64,000 nucleotides of DNA from Methanoregula sp. UBA64 (GTDB taxonomy: Archaea > Halobacteriota > Methanomicrobia > Methanomicrobiales > Methanospirillaceae). Position 1 is the stretch's first letter; the number at the start of each line of letters is the position of its first letter. The DNA lies in assembly GCF_002502735.1 (NCBI RefSeq), contig NZ_DAQC01000001.1, positions 365,229 to 429,228 of the forward strand. The letters run 5' to 3'. Position numbers and translations under genes: made by a program. The notes under the pieces are model-generated. The model did not search any database and was not told the origin of the DNA. It saw only the letters and a list, made by a program, of their open reading frames with translations. Shown piece after piece: positions 35,915 to 44,316 of this stretch.

Positions 35915-36436
35915 TCAGACCTTTTTTACTTCGGCTTTTAAGGGAAGTGCGTGCTGGACGGAGTACATGCCCATGCAGTGCGTGACCGCATATTCCCTGA
36001 GTTCTTCAATCTGTGATGCGGAAATGTCCCCGCCGACATCCATGAAGACACGGACGGCACCCACGAGGGGCTGCTTGCCGAGATCGAACTGGGCGGTGTA
36101 ATCCAGGTCTGCCTCGACCCGGGTCTTCACGTGGGTCAGCCGGATATTCCGCATCGACGCTTCGGTGACAAAGGTGCTCGAGAAACAGGCTGCATACCAG
36201 AAGAGCCCGAAAGCCATGGGGCCCGGGCGGCTGCAGGGACCGGCAAAGTTCGGGTGACAGGCTTCCATGGTGTAGCTGCCGTCCTTTACCTTAACGACAG
36301 ACCGGAACTGCGGCCCGCCTTCGGTAAAGAGCCAGTCGCCCTCGATCTTTGCCGTGAACCGGGCATCGGCGGGATTCTTCTCGATCTCCTTTTTGTACTC
36401 AATGACCTGCTTGGTATCGATGTTGTTGAGGCTCAT
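35915..36436 (-). CDS. OsmC-like protein
   Basis: 173 residues. The OsmC/Ohr pattern is visible: a beta-sheet N-terminus, MEACHPNFAGPCSRPGPMAFGLFWYAACFSSTFV (cysteines about 100 and 126), and a C-terminal VRVFMDVGGDISASQIEEL followed by a final Cys in VTHCMGMY. OsmC proteins are thiol peroxidases using a Cys pair; the FWYAAC cysteine sits where the family's second reactive Cys lies. It is probably first in the DCCP operon, 25 bp upstream of the reductase gene. Confidence 0.8.
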   Translation of the reverse strand: MSLNNIDTKQVIEYKKEIEKNPADARFTAKIEGDWLFTEGGPQFRSVVKVKDGSYTMEACHPNFAGPCSRPGPMAFGLFWYAACFSSTFVTEASMRNIRLTHVKTRVEADLDYTAQFDLGKQPLVGAVRVFMDVGGDISASQIEELREYAVTHCMGMYSVQHALPLKAEVKKV

Positions 36437-36656
36437 ACGTTAATACCCAAAGAAAATTGGCCACCACTGGTAAAAATAGTATAGCCTTTGACAAACTCAA
36501 AGAAATCTTTTTAGTTTAACTTTAAAAAAATCCGGTGCAGACCTGATTACAGTTTCCCTGAACCGCCAAAAAAGTACACACGGGATTTTTCCCGAACCTG
36601 AGTACGGCAATGATATTCCGGACGGGAGCCGGAAAAAAAAGAACCGGCCCGGTCTT

Positions 36657-36833
36657 TTACCGGAGCCAGTACCCGATGATCACGCAGGCAAGTCCCGGGT
36701 AGAAGACCACCGAAAAATACTGGCGGATCTCGTACGGGACGAACCCGAGCCCGTTGAGCTCCGGTATGAGGAGCATGATAAGGCCCGCGATGAAGAAGAG
36801 GTAACTGAACTGGGTTTTTGTTGCTTTATCCAT
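36657..36833 (-). CDS. Small two-helix membrane protein (58 aa)
   Basis: 58 codons from ATG at 36833 to TAA at 36657. The peptide begins MDKATKTQFSYL and contains two hydrophobic helices (YLFFIAGLIMLLIPEL and FSVVFYPGLACVIIGYW) joined by NGLGFVPYEIRQY. It lies between the OsmC operon and the cbi cluster with its own flanks. Function unknown; its protein-like composition and closely spaced start argue for a real gene. Confidence 0.6.
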   Translation of the reverse strand: MDKATKTQFSYLFFIAGLIMLLIPELNGLGFVPYEIRQYFSVVFYPGLACVIIGYWLR

Positions 36834-36911
36834 CTAAAACCTCCGTATCTACCGTGGAGGGGCAAAAAAGAAAAATCTTTGTCCGGTGGTTTTGTGTGCG
36901 GGAGGGACGAT

Positions 36912-37529
36912 CTACCGGGGCAGCGCATGGCCCGACGGGTCTTCGAATTCGCCGATGGTAAGGGTGTAGAGGTCCGATTCCGGGACCGGGGGGGCGGAAA
37001 GATCGTCAACGGTGATCCGTTCGTCCGGGTACCCGAGGTTCTCACAGACCGCGACCCTGATCTCCGGCGGGAGGACGGCAGCACCGAGCCTGCGGTAGAG
37101 TTCGTGCACGTTAAACTTCGGGTCGGCAATCAAAAAGACGATCCGGCCGCGCCGGAGTTCGTCAAGAGTATCGTGCATTGCCTTCTCGTGGCCCCGGCCA
37201 TGGGCAACGATCACGATCACCCGGGAGAGCGGGATATGAAGTTTGGAGGTCGCGACCTGGAGGGACGAGATCCCGGGGATTACCTCCCCGGGAAGATACC
37301 CGAGGCCGGCAAGCATCGGGTCGCCGGTCGAGAGGATGACGGCATTCTCGGGCAGCTGGGCGAGGTTGCGGTAGTCCGAGATCGGGCGGACCAGGCTGTG
37401 TTTGGGGATATATTTCCGCGCCAGTTCAATGGCCCGGCCCGACCCGTAGATACTCTTTGCCGTTTTTATTGCCTGGATTGCCTGCTCCGTGAGCATGCCC
37501 GGCCCGCACCCGACTCCAACGATCTTCAT
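36912..37529 (-). CDS. cbiE: Cobalt-precorrin-7 (C5)-methyltransferase CbiE
   Basis: 205 residues of the tetrapyrrole methylase family: KIVGVGCGPGMLTEQAI at the N-terminus, LSTGDPMLAGLGYL, and IPGISSLQVATSKL. It methylates C5 of the corrin ring in the anaerobic cobalamin pathway; CbiT (42129) performs the C15 methylation and decarboxylation as a separate polypeptide. Last gene of the minus-strand cbi cluster; overlaps cbiD by four bases. Confidence 0.92.
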   Translation of the reverse strand: MKIVGVGCGPGMLTEQAIQAIKTAKSIYGSGRAIELARKYIPKHSLVRPISDYRNLAQLPENAVILSTGDPMLAGLGYLPGEVIPGISSLQVATSKLHIPLSRVIVIVAHGRGHEKAMHDTLDELRRGRIVFLIADPKFNVHELYRRLGAAVLPPEIRVAVCENLGYPDERITVDDLSAPPVPESDLYTLTIGEFEDPSGHALPR

Positions 37530-38530
37530 GGCGATTCTCCTATGATCTCCCCGTCCCGGTTCACCAGTACCACCCGCACCTGCGGGCTTCTGGCCTTATA
37601 TGCCAGGAGGGCCCGGCCGGCAATTTTTTTAAAATCCGGCGAAGCCGCGAGTTCTTCCACGGTAGCATACCCGGTCCGTACCAGAATATCGGGTTCGATA
37701 TATTTTAAGATCAGCGCCGGCAGGCCGCAGAGAACAACGCTCCCGCCTGCGGCTGCAAGCGCTTCTTTGATCTTCCCGCCGGCAAGCACGACCTCGCGGT
37801 CGGGAAAGAGGAGGCGCGAGTACCGGAGCCCGACCCGGCCGGTGGTGATGACCGGGTTCTCTGCCCCGGCAACCCGGGCCTGCACCGATTCTTCCAGGTG
37901 GTCGTCCCAGGGCTCGACAAGCCCGGTTGTACCGAGCACCGAGATCCCGCCTTTAACACCGATCTTCGGGTTGAGGGTCAGGTTCCCGACCCGCTCCCCT
38001 GCCGGGATTTCGAGCGTGACCGTGGCACCGGCCCGGCCGGTTCCGGCGAGCGCCTCTTCCATGCCGGCAAGGATGCAGGCAAGCGGCGCTTCGCTGATCG
38101 CCGGCGCGCCTTTTTTGTAGCGCGGGGTGTCCCGCACGAACCGGCCTATGCCGGCACCGGGGACAAGCCGGATTCCTTCCGGTGCGGGGACCGCGGTTGC
38201 AACGAATTCAATCCCCGCGGTCACATCGGACGGGTAGTCGCCGGAGTATTTTTTTGCGAAAGCCCGTCCGGCCCGGGCAGTCACCGGGACTTCGGCCACA
38301 AGGCCGCAGGGCAGCCGGACGCTGACGCGGTCGATCCCGCGATCGAGCGAGAGGACTGCTGCCTTGCAGGCCGCGGCCGCGGTAGTCCCGGTCGTGTTTC
38401 CCCGGAGAAGAACGGTACCGGACGCGGTCAGGACGGCAAATCCCTGCCCGACCCGGGCAAGTCCCGCAGGGTCGGTGCATTTTGCAATCCAGCCGGGGGG
38501 ATAGACAAAGCCGGTGACCGGGTCCCTCAT
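37526..38530 (-). CDS. cbiD: Cobalt-precorrin-5B (C1)-methyltransferase CbiD
   Basis: 334 residues. The CbiD hallmark TTGTTAAAACKAAV lies near residue 50, with VTARAGRAFAKKYSGDYPSDVTAG (split by the family's usual glycine turn), LNPKIGVKGGISVLGTTG and PWDDHLEESV. It methylates C1 while the ring-contracted intermediate is opened. It begins in the four-base overlap with cbiC. The N-terminal 30 residues (VTGFVYPPGWIAKCTDP) are an extension that may be disordered. Confidence 0.93.
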   Translation of the reverse strand: MRDPVTGFVYPPGWIAKCTDPAGLARVGQGFAVLTASGTVLLRGNTTGTTAAAACKAAVLSLDRGIDRVSVRLPCGLVAEVPVTARAGRAFAKKYSGDYPSDVTAGIEFVATAVPAPEGIRLVPGAGIGRFVRDTPRYKKGAPAISEAPLACILAGMEEALAGTGRAGATVTLEIPAGERVGNLTLNPKIGVKGGISVLGTTGLVEPWDDHLEESVQARVAGAENPVITTGRVGLRYSRLLFPDREVVLAGGKIKEALAAAGGSVVLCGLPALILKYIEPDILVRTGYATVEELAASPDFKKIAGRALLAYKARSPQVRVVLVNRDGEIIGESP

Positions 38531-39192
38531 TGCGCGGATTCCTCAGAAAGGATCGTGATACACTCGTTTATCGCTGCAACAGCGACCGGCGTACCTCCCC
38601 GGGTCCCTTCGGTCGAGATCGAGGGGATATCGATCGTGCGCAGCAGGGCCTTGGACTCTGCGGCATTCACAAAGCCGACCGGGATGCCGATCACGACTGC
38701 CGGGCGCACGCCCTCCCGGATAAGATCGCAGATAACGAGAAGCGCGGAAGGTGCGTTCCCGATCACCAGTATGGAGCCGGGGAGCCGGTCGCGGAGTGCG
38801 AGGATTCCGGCCGAGCTCCGCGTGATCTCCCGGGCCTTTGCAATATCGCTGCCATAATCCAGAGCACAGAGCACTTCGGACCGGTGCCCTTTTTTCTGGA
38901 TGCCGACCTGCACCATCCGGATATCGGTGATCACCGGGGCGCCGGCTTTGAGGGCCATGATTGCCGCGCTGACCGGATCGTGACTAAAGCGCAGCAGGTC
39001 TGCCATGGCAAAATCCCCGACCGCGATCGAGCACCGCTGGCGCACCCGGTCCTCGGGAGTGTTGTTCCCCAGTTTTTTCCGGGCAAGTGCCCGCGAAGTC
39101 TTTGAGATCCGGTAGGCCTCGCCGGTCGTTGCGCCGAGGTCAATATACGTATTTGCGCTGATATCCCCGTGGCGTGATGATTCCTCTGACAT
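38527..39192 (-). CDS. cbiC: Cobalt-precorrin-8 methylmutase CbiC
   Basis: 221 residues from ATG at 39192. It moves a methyl group from C11 to C12 to give cobyrinic acid. Family motifs: SAAIMALKAGAPVITDIRMV (substrate cavity; the catalytic His is normally nearby and here HRSEVL is a candidate), GNAPSALL, and GIPVGFVNAAESKALL. The start lies inside cbiH, an overlap of 53 bases, the largest in the cluster. Confidence 0.92.
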   Translation of the reverse strand: MSEESSRHGDISANTYIDLGATTGEAYRISKTSRALARKKLGNNTPEDRVRQRCSIAVGDFAMADLLRFSHDPVSAAIMALKAGAPVITDIRMVQVGIQKKGHRSEVLCALDYGSDIAKAREITRSSAGILALRDRLPGSILVIGNAPSALLVICDLIREGVRPAVVIGIPVGFVNAAESKALLRTIDIPSISTEGTRGGTPVAVAAINECITILSEESAQ

Positions 39193-39928
39193 GGTCTCCC
39201 ATCCTCCAGATCCTGCTCTCCAGTCCCCCGATAATAACGGTCGTGTGCATATCGATGAGATCAATGGATCGTTCGATCTCCCCAAGTGTAGTTATCACCG
39301 GGTCGGCCTGTCCTTCCCGCAGGGCGTTTTTTACGATCGCTACCGGCACGGTTGCCGGGTAAAACTTCCGTGCGTGCTCGATGGCAAGCGCGAAGTTGTG
39401 GGGCCGGCCATTGCTCCGCGGGTTGTAGAGCACGACCGGGATCCCGACCGAGAAGACCGCATCGAGCCGTTTCTCGATCACTTCGAGCGGGGTTAAGAGA
39501 TCGGAAAGGCTGATCGTGGCATAATCGCCCGAGAACGGCGAGCCGATAAGCGAGGCTGCTGCCTGCGCCGCGGTGACCCCCGGGACAACTTCGACCGGAA
39601 CTTCCGCACCCGAATGTTCGAGCACTTCGAGCACGATCCCCGCCATGCCGTACACGCCCGCATCGCCTCCCGAGACGATCGCCACCCGGTGCGATGCTGC
39701 GAGTTCGATGGCTTTCTTCGCCCGCTCGACTTCTTTGCCCATCGAGCTCTTAATCACGTTCTTTCCCGCAATGAGCGGGGCGAGCGGGACAAGGTAACTG
39801 TCGTTCCCGATAATGTACTCTGCCCCGGCAAGCGCGGCAATGGCGCGGCCGGTCATGTACTCCTGCTTCCCGGGTCCGCACCCGACAATCCAGAGGCCGT
39901 TTTTGGTATCTTCAGCGGGCAATGGCAA
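39140..39928 (-). CDS. cbiH: Cobalt-factor III / precorrin-3B C17-methyltransferase CbiH
   Basis: 262 residues. Tetrapyrrole methylase motifs: LWIVGCGPGKQEYMTGRA, IVSGGDAGVYGMAG, VPGVTAAQAAASLIGSP, LYNPRSNGRP. It methylates C17 and drives the ring contraction to the delta-lactone of cobalt-precorrin-4. The gene overlaps cbiG upstream and cbiC downstream. Confidence 0.93.
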   Translation of the reverse strand: MPLPAEDTKNGLWIVGCGPGKQEYMTGRAIAALAGAEYIIGNDSYLVPLAPLIAGKNVIKSSMGKEVERAKKAIELAASHRVAIVSGGDAGVYGMAGIVLEVLEHSGAEVPVEVVPGVTAAQAAASLIGSPFSGDYATISLSDLLTPLEVIEKRLDAVFSVGIPVVLYNPRSNGRPHNFALAIEHARKFYPATVPVAIVKNALREGQADPVITTLGEIERSIDLIDMHTTVIIGGLESRIWRMGDHVRGIITPRGYQRKYVY

Positions 39929-40784
39929 TGGTCACCTTCCCGAAAACTTTCTTTTTCATAACGAGCTCGCGGTGCCGGGCCGTTGCAAGCGCACACGGCT
40001 CGGCTACCCCCACGAGGCCGATCCGGCCTGCTCCCGATGGCGACTGGGGGGACTGCGCGTTAATAGTGTCATCATCAAGGAATATTAAATTGGCAGGGAT
40101 TGCGGCAACCCCTTCGATAAGTCCGGTCTCGCCAAGTTTTTTTGCGGTGGTTGCACAGCACAGGAGATCCTTTGTCTCAATTTTTGCCTCTTTCAGAGCG
40201 GCGCGGACGGCTGCCGTGACCTCGCCGGCCTCCACGCCTTTGCGGCACCCGATGCCAATCGTACAGGTGCCGGATTCGAGGAGCACCGAGACATCCGGGC
40301 CGGCTATTACCATGCCCGGCCCCGGGACCGGCCAGACCCGGCTCTTCCCGTCGAGGATTCCCGCATTGACCGCCCGGGTCGAGGCCCGGTTGAGGATCTC
40401 GCAGCCGTTCCGTTCGGCAATCGCCTCGACCGAGTCGTGGCCGAACGCTTCGGTAGCGGTCGAGATGACCGGGACAATCCCGATGCCGGCAAGTTCTTTT
40501 GCCAGGTCGTTTGCCCCGTGGTGGCCGCCGAGGATCGGGATCGCGTACGCAAGATCCGGGGTCACGACAACCACGGCCGGGTCGTCCCACTTGTCCGAGA
40601 GGAGCGGTGCGATACTCCGCACTACGATCCCGGCCGACATCAGGGCAACGATCCGTTGTGCCGAGAGGAAACACTCGGCAAAGACCCCCTTGTGGTACTC
40701 GTAGTATTCCCCGTCAAGGAAGAGCGCGATCCGTTCGGCATTGTGCCGGAACCGGGCCAGGGCAATGACAGCGGTACCGTTCAT
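39912..40784 (-). CDS. cbiG: Cobalamin biosynthesis protein CbiG
   Basis: 290 residues from ATG at 40784, overlapping the cbiF stop. It opens the delta-lactone of cobalt-precorrin-5A and releases acetaldehyde. CbiG landmarks: RIVALMSAGIVVRSIAPLLSDKW, PILGGHHGANDLAKELA, IGCRKGVEAGEV, AIPANLIFL. The C-terminal CbiG_C domain is complete (VFGKVTIAIAR end). The frame open further upstream is the shadow of cbiF. Confidence 0.92.
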   Translation of the reverse strand: MNGTAVIALARFRHNAERIALFLDGEYYEYHKGVFAECFLSAQRIVALMSAGIVVRSIAPLLSDKWDDPAVVVVTPDLAYAIPILGGHHGANDLAKELAGIGIVPVISTATEAFGHDSVEAIAERNGCEILNRASTRAVNAGILDGKSRVWPVPGPGMVIAGPDVSVLLESGTCTIGIGCRKGVEAGEVTAAVRAALKEAKIETKDLLCCATTAKKLGETGLIEGVAAIPANLIFLDDDTINAQSPQSPSGAGRIGLVGVAEPCALATARHRELVMKKKVFGKVTIAIAR

Positions 40785-41527
40785 GAGTAGAGGTGCGAGC
40801 GGGTGTGGCCGTGTTTTGTCTCGCCGGCAATCCCCCCGATAACAAGGAGTGCCGTGTGTTCGATACCGGCCGCTGCTGCTTTCTCTGCGATATCGGCAAC
40901 GGTGCCCCGGACAACCTTCTGGTCCGGCCAGGACGCATGGTACACGACCGCGGCCGGGGTCTCTTTGGGGCATTCGAGCTTTTGCGTGATCTCGCTGAAT
41001 TTCTCGGTGCCAAGGAAGACGACCATGGTCTGGCCCATGCGGGAGAACTCCCGGATCTGATCGGATTCAAGGGTCTTTCCCGCCGGCCGGGTCACGATCA
41101 CGGATTCCGAGACGCCCCGGAGCGTGAGCTGGGTTTTGAGAGCCGCCGCTGCCGCAAAGAGCGATGAGACGCCGGGCACGATCTGTACCGATACTCCCCG
41201 CGCTTCGAGCAGTTCGATCTGCTCGACAATTGCGCCATAGAGCGAAGGGTCGCCCGAGTGGAGCCGGACAACTTTCTTCCCGGCTTCAGCCTCGCGGACC
41301 ATCACGTCCACCATCTCCGGCAGGTGCATGCCCCAGCTGTCGAGCTTGAGCGGTGCTTTCGATGCCGCGACAAGGTCGGGGTTCACGAGCGATCCCGCGT
41401 AGATGAGGACATCAGCATCGTGTACGAGCCGCTGCCCTTTTACGGTGATAAGCTCCGGGTCGCCCGGGCCGGCGCCGACAAACCAGACTACCGGCCCGTG
41501 CGTCCCGTTCTCTTTTTTTGCGGTCAT
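40781..41527 (-). CDS. cbiF: Cobalt-precorrin-4 C11-methyltransferase CbiF
   Basis: 248 residues. VVWFVGAGPGDPELITVKGQ, YAGSLVNPDLV, RLHSGDPSLYGA and VPGVSSLFAAAAALKTQ are all canonical. It methylates C11 of cobalt-precorrin-4. The N-terminus has a short Lys/Glu-rich tail (MTAKKENGTHGP) before the first strand. Linked to cbiG by ATGA. Confidence 0.95.
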   Translation of the reverse strand: MTAKKENGTHGPVVWFVGAGPGDPELITVKGQRLVHDADVLIYAGSLVNPDLVAASKAPLKLDSWGMHLPEMVDVMVREAEAGKKVVRLHSGDPSLYGAIVEQIELLEARGVSVQIVPGVSSLFAAAAALKTQLTLRGVSESVIVTRPAGKTLESDQIREFSRMGQTMVVFLGTEKFSEITQKLECPKETPAAVVYHASWPDQKVVRGTVADIAEKAAAAGIEHTALLVIGGIAGETKHGHTRSHLYS

Positions 41528-41529
41528 GA

Positions 41530-42138
41530 TCAGCGCCCCGCGTACAGCACGCTCATGTAATCGGTCTTCTCCGGGATCTCATCGTTCCGGTACACTTTCA
41601 TATCGGAAAAGAACATCCGCTCGACAAGCACGAACTCGCGATAGCCTTCGCGCCGGAGATCGGAAACTATCTTTTGGGGGTGCCGTGCCTTTAGCCGGAT
41701 CAGGGCCGACGGATCCTTGTTCCCGTCCGAGACGATAAAACTCCCGGCAAGCGGGACGTCTGCTGCGGACGCAAATGCGGTAATGGCACTGATGCCCGGT
41801 TCGGTCCGGCACGCGATCCCCGGGTGGCGCTCTGCAAGGATTGCGGTAAGCCGGGAGAAGGTGGAGAAAAAGTTCGGGTCGCCGAGGATACCAAAGACGG
41901 CAAGGCCGGTCTTTGCCACCGGCGCGATCTTTTCCGCATTTGCTTCAAGGCACGCACGGATCCGGTCCTCGTCACCGGTCATGGGAAAGTCGAGCATCAC
42001 GGACTCGCGGTACGGGGCGACAAGGTCTGCCGCGATCCGGCCCGGGACAAAGACCGTGTCCGCCTCTTTGAGCAGTCGGACGGCGCGGAGCGTCAAAAGC
42101 TCCGGGTTTCCCGGCCCGAGACCCAGACCTACGAGCAT
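41530..42138 (-). CDS. cbiL: Cobalt-factor II C20-methyltransferase CbiL
   Basis: 202 residues: LVGLGLGPGNPELLTLRAV at the start, FGILGDPNFFSTFSRL, and EPGISAITAFASAADVPL. It adds the C20 methyl group that is later lost with ring contraction. Slightly shorter than many family members. It overlaps cbiT by ten bases and sits two bases before cbiF. Confidence 0.93.
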   Translation of the reverse strand: MLVGLGLGPGNPELLTLRAVRLLKEADTVFVPGRIAADLVAPYRESVMLDFPMTGDEDRIRACLEANAEKIAPVAKTGLAVFGILGDPNFFSTFSRLTAILAERHPGIACRTEPGISAITAFASAADVPLAGSFIVSDGNKDPSALIRLKARHPQKIVSDLRREGYREFVLVERMFFSDMKVYRNDEIPEKTDYMSVLYAGR

Positions 42139-42671
42139 GCCGTTCCCCTCCCCACGATGATATAGACCGGATCGATCGGGACAAACATGAAACTCTTCCC
42201 GAGCGGGTGCGAGCGCGAGACCTGGACCTGCACGGCTCCGGAGAAGATCCCGAGCGTCTGCATGGCATCCGTTACTGTGGCAAGCGTGGAGACAAGAACC
42301 GCGTTTACCACGATCGTCCGCTTCACGGTTCTGGCAAGTGCCGGCAGGAACGATTCGATCTCCCGCGAACCCCCGACAAAAGCGCAGTCCGCAGCGGGTG
42401 CGGTCGGAAGGAAATCCGCAGCTTCGCCGCAGAAAAATTCTATATTGGTTACCCCTGCCTTTTCTGCCGCAGCGGTTGCACAGGCAATCGCTTCCGGGCG
42501 CCGGTCAATGGCCCAGACCTTCTTTGCCCGGCCGGCCATGGCGATCGCGACCTTCCCGGTTCCGCAGCCGATATCGAAAACCAGATCTCCGGGCCGGATC
42601 CCGAGCTTAAAGAGCGAGACCGCCATGATCTCGTCCTGTGTGGGACCGCCGGCAAGTGCTTTCTCTCCCAT
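42129..42671 (-). CDS. cbiT: Cobalt-precorrin-6B C15-methyltransferase (decarboxylating) CbiT
   Basis: 180 residues, a class I SAM methyltransferase (Rossmann fold) rather than the tetrapyrrole methylase fold: GGPTQDEIMAVSLFKLG, DIGCGTGKVAIAMA (SAM motif I), AIDRRPEAIACA and FVGGSREIESFLP. First gene of the cbi cluster, in the usual CbiT/CbiE split arrangement. The precorrin-6A reductase CbiJ and the amidase CbiA are not in this window. Confidence 0.94.
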   Translation of the reverse strand: MGEKALAGGPTQDEIMAVSLFKLGIRPGDLVFDIGCGTGKVAIAMAGRAKKVWAIDRRPEAIACATAAAEKAGVTNIEFFCGEAADFLPTAPAADCAFVGGSREIESFLPALARTVKRTIVVNAVLVSTLATVTDAMQTLGIFSGAVQVQVSRSHPLGKSFMFVPIDPVYIIVGRGTACS

Positions 42672-42895
42672 CTTCTCAACTCTTGTTGCGTTATGGTATT
42701 AAGACTTGTTTTGGGCAACCGGGCGTGATGAACGGGGGCATCTTTCCGGCCCGGATCCGGGCTCAATTCCAAAAAATTCCGGGCGGTACCCGGGCGTTTT
42801 TTAGATCCGCGAGTATTCATGAGGGAGCTGCAAGGTAATCGATTATAGTATACATATCCGGCAAGTCAAACCAGATCATTAGGTATATCAGGGAA

Positions 42896-42915
42896 TTTTG
42901 CGCATATGTGGAGTA
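42896..42915 (+). promoter_or_regulatory. TTNTGCKCATATGKG motif, modA site
   Basis: TTTTGCGCATATGTGGAGTA spans the modA start; the ATG of CATATG (42903-42908) is the annotated modA start codon. Very similar sequences lie before three more genes (47980, 48889, 52702). A TATA-like TTATAGTATA precedes it at about 42843. Confidence 0.5.
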
Positions 42916-43763
42916 TGAAATCATTACGAAGTATCGGCATCCTTGCCATCCTGGTTGTCTGCCTGCTTATTGCGGCAGGCTGCACGTCGACCTCCTCCGG
43001 CTCTGCCGGGACCGCTGCAACCCCGGCAGTATCCGGGACTGCGGCCGCATCGCAGGGAACCTCCATCCTTGTGTATGCCGGCGCCGGCCTCAAGGCCCCG
43101 CTCGATGAGATCGGCACGGTATTTAACAAAAAGACCGGCATTGTCGTCCAGTACAATTACGGCGGCGCGGGAACGCTCGTCCCGCAGATGAACCTCTCGA
43201 AGAAAGGCGATGTCTTCATGCCCGGCTCGACCGTTGAATTTGGCACGGCAAAGAGCCAGGGACTGGTAAACGACAGCCAGTATGTTGCCTACCACATACC
43301 GGTGATCGTTGTCCAGAAGGGCAACCCGAAGAATATCACCTCGCTTTCTGACTTTGCCCAGCCCAACCTCAAGGTCGGCCTTGGCGATGCGAATGCAACC
43401 GCAATCGGGAAGGCTGCCGCAAAGATGTTCAAGGCGCTCAACATCACCGCCGCAGTAGAGAAGAATGTCGTGACCCGGACCCCGACCGTGAACGAACTCA
43501 CCACCGCGGTCAAGACCGGCCAGGTCGATGCTGCCGTCCTCACGCTCGACCAGTATGACCCGGCAACCATGGACAAGATCGATATCCCGCTCGCACAGAA
43601 CGTTGTTTTGATCGTCCCGATTGGCACGACCACGTTCTCGCAGAACACCGATGCGGCAAACCAGTTCGTCAACTTCGTCGCATCCGATGAGGGTAAGGCA
43701 ATCTTTGCTGCGCACGGATTCGTATCCTACCCGAACGCCACCTACGCAAACGTCAAGCCGTAA
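42906..43763 (+). CDS. modA: Molybdate/tungstate ABC transporter substrate-binding lipoprotein
   Basis: 285 residues. An N-terminal helix ends in the lipobox LLIAAGC (Cys about 26), followed by a Ser/Thr/Ala linker, so the protein is lipid-anchored outside the cell. The binding fold has ILVYAGAGLKAPLDEIG, GAGTLVPQMNLSKKGDVFMPGS and KVGLGDANATAIGKAA, as in ModA/WtpA proteins. It captures molybdate or tungstate; which one cannot be read here. ATG at 42906 overlaps the shared regulatory motif; ATG at 42915 (MKSLRS) is an alternative. A TrmO-like gene separates it from the permease. Confidence 0.88.
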   Translation: MWSMKSLRSIGILAILVVCLLIAAGCTSTSSGSAGTAATPAVSGTAAASQGTSILVYAGAGLKAPLDEIGTVFNKKTGIVVQYNYGGAGTLVPQMNLSKKGDVFMPGSTVEFGTAKSQGLVNDSQYVAYHIPVIVVQKGNPKNITSLSDFAQPNLKVGLGDANATAIGKAAAKMFKALNITAAVEKNVVTRTPTVNELTTAVKTGQVDAAVLTLDQYDPATMDKIDIPLAQNVVLIVPIGTTTFSQNTDAANQFVNFVASDEGKAIFAAHGFVSYPNATYANVKP

Positions 43764-43781
43764 GCAGGGAGATACTGCTGC

Positions 43782-44288
43782 ATGACCGTAGCGTTTACCC
43801 CCGTTGGCGTTATCCACAGCGGACTGTGTACGCCCGGGGCCCCTCCCATCCAGAGCCGGTTTTCCCGGTGTAAGGGAACCATCGAAGTCTTCCCGGAGTT
43901 TGCGGCAGGATTAAAGAACCTGGAGGGATTCTCCCACCTTATTTTGATCTGCCACTTCAACCGCTCAAAAAAGCAGGCGCTCTGTGAAAAACCGCTCATG
44001 GACGGCAGCATGGAGCACGGCATCTTTGCCACCCGGCACTTCAATCGCCCCAACCCGATCGGGATCGGCTATGTGGCGCTCGAACGTATCGAAGGAAACA
44101 TCCTGCACGTAACAGGTCTCGACCTCCTTGACGGGACGCCGATCCTCGACATCAAGCCGTACATCCCGGCGTTCGATTCGATCCCGGATGCAAAGACCGG
44201 CTGGGTGACAAAAGAGCACCTGTCACGGCTGGCCGAAGCTTCCGCGCAGGTATCGGGGACACCGGATACAACCGGACACCACGCGTGA
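43782..44288 (+). CDS. TrmO/TsaA-like tRNA methyltransferase, inside the mod operon
   Basis: 168 residues with the UPF0066 pattern: FTPVGVIHSGL, FSHLILICHFNRS, GIFATRHFNRPNPIG and GLDLLDGTPILDIKPYIP. The family founder TrmO methylates N6 of threonylcarbamoyladenosine-37 in tRNA using SAM. Gene order modA-trmO-modB and a second paralogue after modC make a link to molybdate/tungstate handling possible. The C-terminal 30 residues (VTKEHLSRLAEASAQVS) are helical. Confidence 0.82.
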   Translation: MTVAFTPVGVIHSGLCTPGAPPIQSRFSRCKGTIEVFPEFAAGLKNLEGFSHLILICHFNRSKKQALCEKPLMDGSMEHGIFATRHFNRPNPIGIGYVALERIEGNILHVTGLDLLDGTPILDIKPYIPAFDSIPDAKTGWVTKEHLSRLAEASAQVSGTPDTTGHHA

Positions 44289-44316
44289 CCGGTTCGTCCC
44301 GGAGGGCAGAAGACCG

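Noticed and set aside
42780..42806. CCGGG...CCCGG with T-run as a terminator
   Set aside because: Arms are only five bases and no plus-strand gene lies upstream; it may be chance in GC-rich intergenic DNA.
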